Position numbers and translations under genes: made by a program
The notes under the pieces: model-generated
The model's database searches: none
Seen by the model: only the letters and a program-made list of their open reading frames with translations
What the model was told of the DNA's origin: nothing
Source: CAVRTM01 sp963696105
GTDB lineage: Bacteria; Actinomycetota; Actinomycetes; Actinomycetales; Dermatophilaceae
Length of the DNA: 64,000 bases
NCBI GenBank assembly: GCA_963696105.1
Contig: CAVOIP010000005.1
Span: 310,001 to 374,000 of the forward strand
Direction: 5' to 3'
Shown here: positions 20,030 to 29,819 of the stretch, piece by piece
How the letters are laid out: each line of letters begins with the position of its first letter
Position numbering within the stretch: the stretch's first letter is position 1

Positions 20030-20586
20030 GGCTTGCATCCTCCTGCGGCAGGAATCGGTTCCAGGCTCAGGATGCTGCTCTCCGAGATCGTGATCGTGTG
20101 GAACACCAGCCCGGTGAACGCGTCATGCTTCACCTTGAGGTAGATCCCGATGCGGTCCGGCGGTCCGCCGGCCGAGCGCGGGCAGGCGTTCTGGTCCGCC
20201 GAGGGCCAGCCGTCGGAGGTCACGGCGAACGCGCTCGTCGCGGCGTTCCACTGGAACTTCACGCACGTGGTGCAGTCGCTGAAGCTGCTGACACCGACCG
20301 GCTCGTCCGAGTCGGCGGCCACCTTGTAGACCCACAGCTGCTGGATGTCGGCCTTGTTGATCGCTTCCGAGCGCTTGGCCACCTCGTCGGCCGCCGCCTG
20401 GGCGAAGGTCGAGGTCCGTGGCTGCGCCGAGGCGAGGCGGACACCGGCACGGACTGCCGAGGACGCGGCCAGCACGTCCTTCATCAGGAAGGCGGACTCG
20501 ATGATGCCGAAGATGAGGGCAAGCACCAGCGGCGTCACCAGGGCGGCCTCGACGGCGACCGCTCCGCGCTCCCCTCGGCGGCTCAC
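20026..20586 (-). CDS. tadE: TadE-like pseudopilin (second copy)
   Basis: 186 residues. RRGERGAVAVEAALVTPLVLALIFGIIESAFLMKD is the TadE-type prepilin-like N-terminus, with a Gly-Ala processing site and Glu at +5 or so. The body has paired cysteines (SDCTTC and the C-terminal C). TadE and TadF are minor pseudopilins needed for Flp fibre formation. The GTG start at 20584-20586 lies inside the stop of the upstream tadE gene. It closely resembles its neighbour in length and pattern (KADIQQLWVYK against TGFKELWVYK), so the two arose by duplication. Confidence 0.88.
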   Translation of the reverse strand: MSRRGERGAVAVEAALVTPLVLALIFGIIESAFLMKDVLAASSAVRAGVRLASAQPRTSTFAQAAADEVAKRSEAINKADIQQLWVYKVAADSDEPVGVSSFSDCTTCVKFQWNAATSAFAVTSDGWPSADQNACPRSAGGPPDRIGIYLKVKHDAFTGLVFHTITISESSILSLEPIPAAGGCKP

Positions 20587-21149
20587 TTGCAGGCCCCCGT
20601 CGTCAGCGGCTCGACCCGCATCACGGTCGACTCGGCGATGGTCTGCTCGCCGAACAGCCAACCGGTGAGCGGACGGTGCGTGACCCTCAGATAGACACCG
20701 ATGCTGTCGTTCGCCGGGTCACCCGCGCAGGCGTTCTGGCTCGACGCCGAGTAGGTGTCGCTTCCCTTGACGAACTGTCCGTTGCTCCAGGTGAAGTGGA
20801 CGCAGGCCGTCGCGCAGCTCGTGAAGGACGGGGACCCCGGCGTCCCCGCAGCGTCCGCCTTGTAGACCCACAGCTCCTTGAAGCCCGTCATGTCGAGGTC
20901 CGAGACGCTGTTGGCCACTTGCGTCGCGGCGTCCACGGCAAAGCTGTCGGAGCGAGGCTCGGACGCCGCCATCCGGGCTCCGGCGCGGGCCGAGGCGGAC
21001 ACGGCGAGCCAGTCCTTCATCAGCAACGAGCACTCGATGATGCCGAACAGCAGAGTGCACAGCAGCACGGCCACCAGCGCGGTCTCCACCGCCACCGCGC
21101 CGTGCTCCCGATCGGCCCTCCGGCGCAGGCGCCGAGGTGCTCCGCGCAT
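20583..21149 (-). CDS. tadE: TadE-like pseudopilin (first copy)
   Basis: 188 residues, starting at ATG 21147-21149 with GGGAAGGGACG upstream; the frame reading to 21224 is not supported. The processed N-terminus reads REHGAVAVETALVAVLLCTLLFGIIECSLLMKDW. The C-terminal domain has four cysteines. It is the first gene of a three-gene set with a second tadE and a tadG-like gene, all linked by GTGA overlaps. These genes belong with the pilus operon at 5.3-11 kb but are separated from it by mtrAB-lpqB and two membrane-protein genes. Confidence 0.88.
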   Translation of the reverse strand: MRGAPRRLRRRADREHGAVAVETALVAVLLCTLLFGIIECSLLMKDWLAVSASARAGARMAASEPRSDSFAVDAATQVANSVSDLDMTGFKELWVYKADAAGTPGSPSFTSCATACVHFTWSNGQFVKGSDTYSASSQNACAGDPANDSIGVYLRVTHRPLTGWLFGEQTIAESTVMRVEPLTTGACK

Positions 21150-21274
21150 CGCCGGACGTCCCTTCCCTCGCCAGCGAACGTACGTGCCGACGAGGCCGCC
21201 TGCGGGCGGTCGGGACATCTCCAACCGTAGGTGGGACGACGCCCTCAGCCGTTCAGCCGATGCCGATGCCGAGC

Positions 21275-21994
21275 TCAGGGCGTGAGGGGAACCGTGCTCA
21301 TGGCGGCGGTGGCCTCCTCGATGATGGCGCGCATGGCCGTCGCGGCGGCGTCCGCGTCACCGGCCTGGACGGCGGAGGCCACGTCGGCGTGCAGCCGGAT
21401 GGCCACGGGGTTGGGCCGCGCCGGCATCAGGTCGTGGTGGGTGCGGCCGGTGAGGACCTCGGCCACCACCGTGGTCAGGGCGGCCAGCATCTCGTTGCCG
21501 GACGCCTGCAGCAGGGTCCGGTGGAACGCGACGTCGGCTTCGAGGTAGGCCTCCAGGTCGCCGGCCTTGGCCTGCACCGACATCTGCATGACCGCCCCGG
21601 TCAGCTCGCCGCACTGCTCGGGGCTGGCGTGAGCCGCCGCCAGCCCGGCCGCGACCGGCTCGACGCCCTGGCGCAGCTGGCTCAGCGTGAGCAGCTGCCG
21701 CTCGCGGTCGGCGCCGTCGAGCCGCCAGCGGATGATGCGGGGGTCGAAGACGTTCCACGACCCGCGGGGCCGGACGGTGACGCCGACCCGGCGCCGGCTC
21801 TCGACCAGGCCCATCGACTCGAGCACGCGGATGGCTTCCCGCACAACGGACCGGGAGACGGCATAGCGGTCCTCCAGCTGCTCGATGCGCAGCACGCTGC
21901 CCGGCGCCACCTCACCCGAGACGATGGACGCCCCGAGACGGTCGAGGACGTCGCGGTGCAGCCCCACTGAGACGCTCTGTGACGTTCCCACCAT
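21275..21994 (-). CDS. FadR/GntR-type transcriptional regulator, probable gluconate repressor
   Basis: About 239 residues. The N-terminal GntR winged helix reads VLRIEQLEDRYAVSRSVVREAIRVLESMGLVESRRRVGVTV. The C-terminal FCD domain (about 95-230) has the metal-binding pattern D...H in YLEADVAFHRTLLQASGN and later HADVASAV. The gene is divergent from gntK-gntP across 156 bases, the usual arrangement for a repressor released by gluconate or its phosphate. The ATG at 21994 is chosen to match the family length; a start at 22039 is also open. Target and ligand are inferred from context. Confidence 0.88.
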   Translation of the reverse strand: MVGTSQSVSVGLHRDVLDRLGASIVSGEVAPGSVLRIEQLEDRYAVSRSVVREAIRVLESMGLVESRRRVGVTVRPRGSWNVFDPRIIRWRLDGADRERQLLTLSQLRQGVEPVAAGLAAAHASPEQCGELTGAVMQMSVQAKAGDLEAYLEADVAFHRTLLQASGNEMLAALTTVVAEVLTGRTHHDLMPARPNPVAIRLHADVASAVQAGDADAAATAMRAIIEEATAAMSTVPLTP

Positions 21995-22150
21995 CCACAG
22001 ATCGTCCCATACGCCGCGTGACGGCGGCGTGTGGCGCAAAAGTCATATCAATTCGGCGTCACGTCTTGTTAAAGAGGACGTAATGCGGCACCCTCGGTGC
22101 AGTCCAGTCGGCAACGGTGCCGGCTGTCGTGCTGTGAGGAGACGGCCAGC
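21995..22150. promoter_or_regulatory. Divergent control region between the FadR-type regulator and gntK
   Basis: A 156-base gap with an AT-rich patch at about 22036-22084, unusual for this genome, that should hold the promoters. ACGCCG-8-CGGCGT (22011-22030) is an inverted repeat that could be an operator, and CGTGAC (22017-22022) is mirrored by GTCACG (22058-22063). None matches the FadR consensus well enough to be sure. Confidence 0.4.
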
Positions 22151-22726
22151 GTGATCCCGACGCCACCATTCCCGCCGCTGATCGTCGTCATGGGCGTCAC
22201 CGGCTGCGGCAAGAGCACCGTGGGGCAGGCCCTCGCCCGGCAGCTCGACCTGCCGTTCGCCGACGGCGACGACTTCCACCCCGCGTCCAACATCGCCAAG
22301 ATGGCCGCCGGCCGCCCGCTCGACGACGACGACCGCCGCCCGTGGCTCCAGCTCATCGGCGCGTGGCTCGCGCTGCACGCCGACAGCGGCGGCGTCATCA
22401 CCTGCTCGGCGCTCAAGCGCAGCTATCGCGACCTGGTGCGGGCCGGGTCCTCGTGCGTCACCTTCGTCCACCTGCACGGCACCCGCGAGGTCATCACCGC
22501 TCGCGTGGCCGGGCGGCCGGGCCACTTCATGCCCGCCTCGCTGGTGGACTCCCAGCTCGACACCCTCGAGCCGCTGCAGGACGACGAGACCGGTCTCCGG
22601 CTCGACCTGGACCTCCCGGTCGTGCGGGTCGTCGAGCAGCTCCTGACTGTCTTCCCTCACCCCCACCCCCACCCCACGGCCCCGGGCACCCTCGCCCGGG
22701 CCGACGTCCCTGGAGTCGCCCCATGA
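22151..22726 (+). CDS. gntK: Gluconokinase
   Basis: 191 residues. The P-loop MGVTGCGKSTVGQALA near the N-terminus and FADGDDFHPASNIAKMAAGRPLDDDDRRPWL are diagnostic of GntK; CSALKRSYRD and GHFMPASLVDSQLDTLEPL complete the family pattern. It phosphorylates gluconate to 6-phosphogluconate for the pentose phosphate pathway. The GTG at 22151 follows GAGGAG; the frame reading from 22097 is not needed. The C-terminal tail (HPHPHPTAPG...) is low complexity and probably dispensable. It overlaps gntP by four bases. Confidence 0.94.
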   Translation: MIPTPPFPPLIVVMGVTGCGKSTVGQALARQLDLPFADGDDFHPASNIAKMAAGRPLDDDDRRPWLQLIGAWLALHADSGGVITCSALKRSYRDLVRAGSSCVTFVHLHGTREVITARVAGRPGHFMPASLVDSQLDTLEPLQDDETGLRLDLDLPVVRVVEQLLTVFPHPHPHPTAPGTLARADVPGVAP

Positions 22727-24117
22727 GTCCATCCCTGCTCACGCTCGCGCAGTCCGCGGTCGTGACGGCCGACACGCCGGCCATCCCCGCCGCGCGCCTG
22801 GTTCCCGCAGCCCTGGTCGGCATCGCGTTGATCATCCTGCTGATCACCAAGTTCAAGGTCCACCCGTTCCTCGGCCTGACCGTCGGCTCGCTGGCCGTCG
22901 CCGCCGTCGCCGGCGTGCCGATGACCAGCGCGGTGGACAGCTTCACGAAGGGCTTCGGCAGCACCGCCGCGGGTGTGGGCACCCTCATCGCGCTGGGCGC
23001 GATGTTCGGCAAGCTCCTCGCGGACTCCGGTGGCGCCGACGAGATCGTCGACACCATCGTCGGCCGCTCCAGCACCCGGACGCTGCCGTGGGCCATGGCC
23101 GGCGTGGGTGCCCTCATCGGCCTGCCGATGTTCTTCGAGATCGGCCTCGTCCTGCTGATGCCGGTCATCTTCCTCGTGGCGCGCCGGGCCCAGCTGTCCG
23201 TCATCCGCGTGGGCATCCCCGCCCTGGCCGGGCTGTCGGCCATGCACGGCCTCGTGCCGCCGCACCCCGGCCCGCTCGTGGCCATCGACGCGCTGAAGGC
23301 CAACCTGGGCCTGACCCTCGGGCTCGGCGTGCTGGTGGCGGTGCCCACCGTCGCCCTGGCCGGCCCCCTGTTCGCCCGGTACGCCGACCGCTGGGTGAAC
23401 CTGCCCGCGCCCGAGGCCGAGGGCGAGGTCCGCGGCGACGCCCGGCTGGTGCGCCCCGGCTTCGGCATCACCGTCGCGACCGTGCTGCTGCCCGTGGTCC
23501 TGATGCTGGGCAAGGCGCTGGTCGACATCTTCGCCACCGACGGCACGGCCCTGCGGACGACGTTCGACTTCCTCGGCACTCCGCTGATCGCCCTGCTCAT
23601 CGCCGTCTTCGTGGCCATGTTCACCCTCGGCCGCGGCGCCGGGATGGGCCTGCGCGAGACGACCCGCTCGGTCGAGCACTCGCTGCCCGCGATCGCCGGC
23701 ATCCTGCTCATCGTCTCGGCCGGCGGCGGCTTCAAGCAGACCCTGGTCGACACCGGCATCGGTGGCCTGGTGGCCACCTGGGTGGAGCACAGCGGCCTGT
23801 CCGTCCTGCTGCTCGCCTGGCTGGTCGCGGTGCTGATCCGCCTCGCCACCGGCTCGGCCACCGTCGCCACCGTCACGGCCTCCGGCATCCTCGCACCGCT
23901 GGTCACCCACCTGAGCACCGGCGAGACCTCCCTGCTGGTCCTCGCGATCGGCTCGGGCTCGCTGTTCTTCTCCCACGTCAACGACGCCGGCTTCTGGCTG
24001 GTCAAGGAGTACTTCGGCCTCAGCGTCGGACAGACCGTCAAGTCGTGGTCGCTGATGGAGACGGCCATCTCGGTCAGCGGGCTGGTCTTCGTGCTGGCGC
24101 TCAACCTGGTGGTCTGA
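22723..24117 (+). CDS. gntP: Gluconate permease, GntP family
   Basis: 464 residues with 12-14 hydrophobic segments. GLPMFFEIGLVLLMPVIFLVARR, HGLVPPHPGPLVAIDAL and HVNDAGFWLVKEYFGLS are the conserved GntP blocks. It imports gluconate by proton symport for the kinase encoded just upstream; the ATG lies in the gntK stop (ATGA). Regulation is presumably by the divergent FadR-type protein. A strong hairpin follows at 24134-24171. Confidence 0.94.
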   Translation: MSPSLLTLAQSAVVTADTPAIPAARLVPAALVGIALIILLITKFKVHPFLGLTVGSLAVAAVAGVPMTSAVDSFTKGFGSTAAGVGTLIALGAMFGKLLADSGGADEIVDTIVGRSSTRTLPWAMAGVGALIGLPMFFEIGLVLLMPVIFLVARRAQLSVIRVGIPALAGLSAMHGLVPPHPGPLVAIDALKANLGLTLGLGVLVAVPTVALAGPLFARYADRWVNLPAPEAEGEVRGDARLVRPGFGITVATVLLPVVLMLGKALVDIFATDGTALRTTFDFLGTPLIALLIAVFVAMFTLGRGAGMGLRETTRSVEHSLPAIAGILLIVSAGGGFKQTLVDTGIGGLVATWVEHSGLSVLLLAWLVAVLIRLATGSATVATVTASGILAPLVTHLSTGETSLLVLAIGSGSLFFSHVNDAGFWLVKEYFGLSVGQTVKSWSLMETAISVSGLVFVLALNLVV

Positions 24118-24133
24118 CCCGGCCACCGCACCG

Positions 24134-24171
24134 CGAGGGCGCCCTCTCCGACCCGGGAGAGGGCGCCCTCG
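24134..24171. terminator. Strong hairpin between convergent gntP and ahcY
   Basis: CGAGGGCGCCCTCTCC pairs with GGAGAGGGCGCCCTCG around a short loop, beginning 17 bases after the gntP stop. No U-run follows, as is common in Actinobacteria. It can serve both strands. Confidence 0.85.
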
Positions 24172-24269
24172 TCGTTCCCACCCGCACACAGGTACGCCGC
24201 CCGCTCCAGGGAGCGGACGGCGTACCTGGTGGCGACGCGCGGACCGGCCGCGCGGCGTACCGGGGTCGA

Positions 24270-25706
<1,437 letters not shown>

Positions 25707-25812
25707 GGAAAAGAACTCCTTGGATCAGTGGTTTGCTGACCCGGCGTAGCCCATCTGGACACTTCGCGGGTCATCACCCACGCCGGCAGGGGCCCAGCCT
25801 ACCGAACGTGGC
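25707..25812 (-). promoter_or_regulatory. ahcY leader with possible RNA structure
   Basis: Reading toward ahcY, CCGGCGT and ACGCCGG (7 of 7 pairs) enclose about 39 bases, within which GGGT-GATG-ACCC forms a second hairpin. The nested structure ends about 36 bases before the start codon. It does not show the conserved core of the known SAH riboswitch, so I only call it a candidate structured leader. Confidence 0.35.
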
Positions 25813-26781
25813 TCACCGGCCGGGCTGCACCGTGTGCTCCCAGCTCTCCGGCCGGTGGGCGCCGCGGTCGATGTCCGGCTCCAGGTAGAGCAGCACGGTC
25901 AGGCCCGGCGACGCCTCCCGGACCCGGCGCTCGGCCGCGTCGATGGTGGCGGCGATCTCGTGGCCGTAGTCCTTGGAGCCCACGGCGATCTTGGCGGCGA
26001 CGAGCAGCTCCTCCGGGCCCAGGTGCATGGTCCGCAGGTGGATGACGCTGTCGACACCGGTGTCGCCCTCGCCGACGAGCGCCCGGGTGATGGCACGCAC
26101 CTGCTCGCTCGAGGCGGCCTCGCCCAGCAGCAGCGACTTCATCTCGATCGCGAGCACGACGGCGACCACGACCAGCAGCACGCCGATGAAGGCGGTGCCG
26201 ACGCCGTCCCAGATGCCGTTGCCGGTCAGGAGGGTCAGGCCGACGCCGATCAGGGCGAAGACCAGGCCGACCAGCGCGGCGAAGTCCTCCAGCAGCACGA
26301 CCGGCAGCTCGGGCGCCTTCGCGGTGCGCACGAAGCCCACCCACGAGCGGGTGCCCCGCGTGTGGTTGCTCTCGCCGACCGCGGTGCGGAAGGAGTAGCC
26401 CTCCATCGCGATCGCCGCGAGGAGCACGGCGATGGGCACCCACTTCCAGTCGGTGATGGGTTCGGGGTGCTGGAGCTTGTGCCACGCCTCGTACAGCGCG
26501 AACAGGCCACCGAGGCTGAACAGGACGATCGAGACGATGAAGGCGTAGACGTAGCGCTCACGGCCGTAGCCGAACGGGTGCTCGGGCGTGGCCGCGCGCC
26601 GGCTGCGCTTGCCGCCCAGCAGCAGGAGCGCCTGGTTCCCCGAGTCCGCGACCGAGTGGACCGACTCGGCCAGCATCGAGCTGGACTGGGTCAGCAGGAA
26701 CGCCACGAACTTGGTGACCGCGATGCCGAGGTTGGCCGCCAGCGCCGCCACGATCGCCTTGGTGCTGCCTTCGGTTGACAT
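25813..26781 (-). CDS. Cation diffusion facilitator family transporter
   Basis: 322 residues with five or six membrane segments. The family's metal site appears as AESVHSVADSGNQ in the second segment (H and D), and the fifth segment region LLEDFAALVGLVFALIG supplies another acidic pair. HPFGYGRERYVYAFI is typical of the group that includes FieF and ZNT9-like proteins. It should export zinc, iron or manganese against protons; the metal is not known. The C-terminal cytoplasmic domain (about 225-310) is present. It follows ahcY and is unrelated to it in pathway. Confidence 0.9.
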   Translation of the reverse strand: MSTEGSTKAIVAALAANLGIAVTKFVAFLLTQSSSMLAESVHSVADSGNQALLLLGGKRSRRAATPEHPFGYGRERYVYAFIVSIVLFSLGGLFALYEAWHKLQHPEPITDWKWVPIAVLLAAIAMEGYSFRTAVGESNHTRGTRSWVGFVRTAKAPELPVVLLEDFAALVGLVFALIGVGLTLLTGNGIWDGVGTAFIGVLLVVVAVVLAIEMKSLLLGEAASSEQVRAITRALVGEGDTGVDSVIHLRTMHLGPEELLVAAKIAVGSKDYGHEIAATIDAAERRVREASPGLTVLLYLEPDIDRGAHRPESWEHTVQPGR

Positions 26782-26827
26782 GGGAGGAAGCCTAGGGGTG
26801 CAGCGGCGTGCGTTCTGCCCTGCGACG

Positions 26828-28225
26828 TCAGGGCGTGCGCGGGTACGTCGTCAGGTCCTCGACGTCGGCCAGCTCCAGCTTGAGCAGCGCGTTCTCCACC
26901 ACCTCGGAGAGCGCGGGGTGGATCCAGTACTGGCCCCTGGCCATGTCCCGGACGGTCTGCCCGAGCGACATCCCCTGGATCAGCGGCTGGATCAGGCTCG
27001 AGGCCTGCGGCCCCATCAGGTGCGCGCCCAGCAGCAGGCCGGTCCGCGGGTCGGCCACCAGCTTGCAGATGCCGGTGGTGTCCTCCATCGCCCAGCCGTA
27101 CGCCGTGTCGCCGTACGCCTGTGTGACGCACACGTAGGGGACGCGCTGCGCGCGGACCTCGTCCTCGGTCCAGCCCACGCTGGCGATCTGGGGGTGGGTG
27201 AACACCGCCGCGGGGACGTGCCGGTGGTCGACCTCGCGCAGGCTCTCGGGGTGGGCCAGGTTGTGCGCGACGGTCCGCGCCTCCTGGTTGGCGACGTGCT
27301 TGAGCTGGTACGGCGACGACACGTCACCAAGGGCCCAGACCCCGTCGACGTTCGTCCGGCCGAAGCAGTCCACGGCGACCCGCCCGTCCCCGTGGGTCGC
27401 GACTCCCGCCGCGGCCAGCCCCAGGTCGGCGGTGTTCGGCTCCCGGCCGGTGGCGACCAGCAGGAGGTCGGCCTCGACGGTGCTGCCGTCGGCGAGGTCC
27501 AGGCGCACGGCCAGGTCGTCGCCGGTCGCACCGACCACCGTGCTGCCGAGCCGGACGTCCCACCGCGCGGCGGCGATCTCGGTGAAGCGGTCGCTGAGCT
27601 CGGAGTCGAGCTGGCGCAGCAGCCGGGTGCCGCGGACGACGAGGGTGACACGCACCCCGAGCGCGGCGAAGACGTGCGCGAACTCGGCTGCGATGTAGCC
27701 CCCACCGAGGATGACCATCCGCGCGGGCAGCTCCTCGATCCGCATGACGGTGTCGGAGGTGTGGAACGGGACGCCGGACCTGCTGATGACGGCGGGGACC
27801 ACGGGGTGGCTGCCGGTGGCGATGACCACCTGGTCGGCGGTGAGGCTGTCGCCGGTGGAGACCTCCAGGGCCCGCGGGCCCGTGAAGCGGGCGTGGCCGA
27901 GGAAGACGGCCGTGTGCTCGCCATGGGCCCGGTAGTCCTGACCGCTGCGCGAGATGGGGTCGATCCGGCCGAAGACGCGGTCGCGGATGTCCTTCCAGCG
28001 CACGCCGTCCAGCGTGGCGTCGATGCCGAAGCGGGAGCTGCTGGTGACGGCGTGGGCGACGTCGGCGGCGTAGACGAACATCTTGGTGGGGATGCAGCCG
28101 ACGTTGAGGCAGGTGCCCCCGAAGGTGCCGCCCTCGATGATCGCGACCTGCTTGCCCTCGAAGTCCGGCGTGACGAGGGAGTTGCCGGATCCGGTCCCGA
28201 TGATCGCGAGGTCGAAGTGCGCCAT
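26828..28225 (-). CDS. mtr: Mycothione reductase
   Basis: 465 residues. FAD-binding at the N-terminus (LAIIGTGSGNS), the redox-active disulfide in GGTCLNVGCIPTKM, NAD(P)-binding ARMVILGGGYIAAEFAHVFAALG, the second FAD motif VWALGDVSS and the C-terminal His-Glu dyad HPALSEVVENALL are all visible. The GTGSGNS start and the tail TTYPRTP are typical of mycothione rather than glutathione or lipoamide enzymes. It reduces mycothiol disulfide, the main thiol of Actinobacteria. The ATG at 28223-28225 with AGG upstream is preferred to the one nine bases earlier. Confidence 0.93.
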   Translation of the reverse strand: MAHFDLAIIGTGSGNSLVTPDFEGKQVAIIEGGTFGGTCLNVGCIPTKMFVYAADVAHAVTSSSRFGIDATLDGVRWKDIRDRVFGRIDPISRSGQDYRAHGEHTAVFLGHARFTGPRALEVSTGDSLTADQVVIATGSHPVVPAVISRSGVPFHTSDTVMRIEELPARMVILGGGYIAAEFAHVFAALGVRVTLVVRGTRLLRQLDSELSDRFTEIAAARWDVRLGSTVVGATGDDLAVRLDLADGSTVEADLLLVATGREPNTADLGLAAAGVATHGDGRVAVDCFGRTNVDGVWALGDVSSPYQLKHVANQEARTVAHNLAHPESLREVDHRHVPAAVFTHPQIASVGWTEDEVRAQRVPYVCVTQAYGDTAYGWAMEDTTGICKLVADPRTGLLLGAHLMGPQASSLIQPLIQGMSLGQTVRDMARGQYWIHPALSEVVENALLKLELADVEDLTTYPRTP

Positions 28226-28305
28226 GCGGTCCAACCTAGAGCGTCCCTCCCCCTCGGCCGGTCGCCCCCACGCGCAGACCTGCGTGGTGGTGCCCGCCCC
28301 ACCCC

Positions 28306-28360
28306 GCGAAACCTGGCGGTTCTGAACGGCGCCATCTCGCGGACCTGGTGGTTCCGCCCG
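28306..28360. repeat. Two imperfect 33-bp intergenic repeat units
   Basis: GCGAAACCTGGCGG at 28306 and GCGGACCTGGTGG at 28339 start two similar units 33 bases apart in the mtr-SIS gap. Each has an A/GACCTGG(C/T)GG core followed by TTC. The reverse complement of the 32-bp units at 39719-39814 has the same core (GCAAACCTGGCGGGTC), so both belong to one dispersed family. Confidence 0.65.
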
Positions 28361-28371
28361 CGGGTCGGGGG

Positions 28372-29556
28372 TCAGCGGTGGGTGCGGTCGCGGAGGTCGG
28401 CGACGTGCGGGGACATCGAGGGGTCCAGGCCGAGGCCGATCGCGAGGTAGGTCGCGGCGAAGTCGGTCTGGGCGATCTGCCCGGCGAGCCGCACCAGCGG
28501 GTGGCCGGGCTCCGCCACGACGGTGGCCACGCGCAGCCCGGCGTCGGAGGCGGTCTGCACGACCGCGTCGGTGAAGGCCTCCTGGTCCTCGCTCTCCTGG
28601 GTCACCGGCGTGACCGGCGCGTCACGCAGCATCAACAGGCCGAGCCGGGGCTGGGCGGGGCCGTCCAGGAACGGGTCGGCGAAGATGTCCGCCGCGGGCT
28701 CGCGCTGTCCCGCACCGCGGCCGCCGCCCGCCGTGAACGGCCCGTCGAACGTCGCCACGATCTGCGAGGCGGCGTCGGGCAGCGCGCCGTACGTCGCCGG
28801 CATGCGGGCGGTCCGCGACAGCATGGAGGCGGCCCGGACCGCGGCGACGCCGTTCAGCGGCCCGTCCCCCAGCACCACCGGGATGGAGTCGGCCAGCGAG
28901 ATCGCGAGGATCTTGGCGGGGTTGACGAAGGACTCCGAGCGGGGCCGGCAGGCCTCGGCATGCAGGTCGAGGCGGTCTGCGGTGTCGTAGAGCACCTGCG
29001 GGCCGGCCTCGACCAGGCCGAGGGCGTCGGCCGCCAGCATCACCGGGGTGAGCAGCGACCACAGTGAGCTGCGGGAGGAGGACCGCCCGCGGCCCACGTC
29101 GATGTGGACCCCGCGGGCGCGGGCGCAGATGTCGGCCAGCGGCGAGTCGGCCGCACCGACGGTCAACAGGGACGCTCCGCGGCGGGCCGCCTCGGCGGCG
29201 ACCGCCACCGGTCCGCGGGCGCGCCCGGACAACGAGACGGCGACGATGAGGTCCAGCGGCCCGACCCATCCCGGCAGCGGCAGGTTGCGGCGCACGCTGA
29301 CCGGCACCGGCGAGCCGGGCTCGGCCAGCAGCTCCAGGACGTCGGCGACGACGGCCGACCCGCCCAACGAGGCGACCAGCACCGACCGTGGCCGCTCGCC
29401 GCCGGCCACGCGGTCGATGTGCGCCTCGTCGGAGAGCGTGATCGCCTCGCGGACCTGGGCCCCGGCGGTGGCCAGGGCCCGCAGCGTCTCACCGGTGTCG
29501 CGGGCGGCGATGCTGTCCGGGTCGTCGATCAGCGACTCGTCGAGGAACGGTGCCAT
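28372..29556 (-). CDS. SIS-domain phosphosugar isomerase, phosphomannose/phosphoglucose isomerase type
   Basis: 394 residues with two SIS-like halves. The first shows VLVASLGGSAVVADVLELL and DLIVAVSLSGRARGPVAVAAEAARRGASLL; the second, KILAISLADSIPVVLGDGPLNGVAAVRAASMLS. This matches the actinobacterial bifunctional phosphoglucose/phosphomannose isomerase-like proteins encoded beside manB. It likely supplies mannose 6-phosphate for GDP-mannose, with ManB next door; the exact substrate is inferred. It follows the Trm112-like gene by 23 bases. Confidence 0.85.
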   Translation of the reverse strand: MAPFLDESLIDDPDSIAARDTGETLRALATAGAQVREAITLSDEAHIDRVAGGERPRSVLVASLGGSAVVADVLELLAEPGSPVPVSVRRNLPLPGWVGPLDLIVAVSLSGRARGPVAVAAEAARRGASLLTVGAADSPLADICARARGVHIDVGRGRSSSRSSLWSLLTPVMLAADALGLVEAGPQVLYDTADRLDLHAEACRPRSESFVNPAKILAISLADSIPVVLGDGPLNGVAAVRAASMLSRTARMPATYGALPDAASQIVATFDGPFTAGGGRGAGQREPAADIFADPFLDGPAQPRLGLLMLRDAPVTPVTQESEDQEAFTDAVVQTASDAGLRVATVVAEPGHPLVRLAGQIAQTDFAATYLAIGLGLDPSMSPHVADLRDRTHR

Positions 29557-29579
29557 GGCGGGCTCTCCCGGTCAGCGGA

Positions 29580-29819
29580 TCAGCGGGACAGCGAGCGGGC
29601 TTCGTCGACCAGCAGCACCGGGATGCCGTCGTCGACCCGGTAGGCCAGCGCGCAGCTCTGGCTGGTGCACTGCAGCTCGGGGCCGCCCGGACCGGTGCCG
29701 TCGACCAGCTCGGACTTGCACTGCGGGCAGCGCAGGATCTCCCGCAGCCACGGCTCGATCTGCGGCGCGGCCGGTGCCTCGGGGTGGCCCTGGCCGGGGG
29801 TGGACGTCTGCTCAGTCAT
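29580..29819 (-). CDS. Trm112-family zinc-ribbon protein
   Basis: 79 residues. LREILRCPQCKSELVD, LQCTSQSC and AYRVDDGIPVLLVDEAR are the Trm112/UPF0434 pattern with two CxxC-like pairs. Members bind and stabilise methyltransferases or act as small metal-binding partners; no partner is known here. It lies between manB and the SIS gene, and its ATG overlaps the manB stop by one base (TGATG). Confidence 0.85.
   Translation of the reverse strand: MTEQTSTPGQGHPEAPAAPQIEPWLREILRCPQCKSELVDGTGPGGPELQCTSQSCALAYRVDDGIPVLLVDEARSLSR

Noticed and set aside
25707..25812. Known SAH riboswitch before ahcY
   Set aside because: The conserved core of that class is absent; only generic stems are visible.
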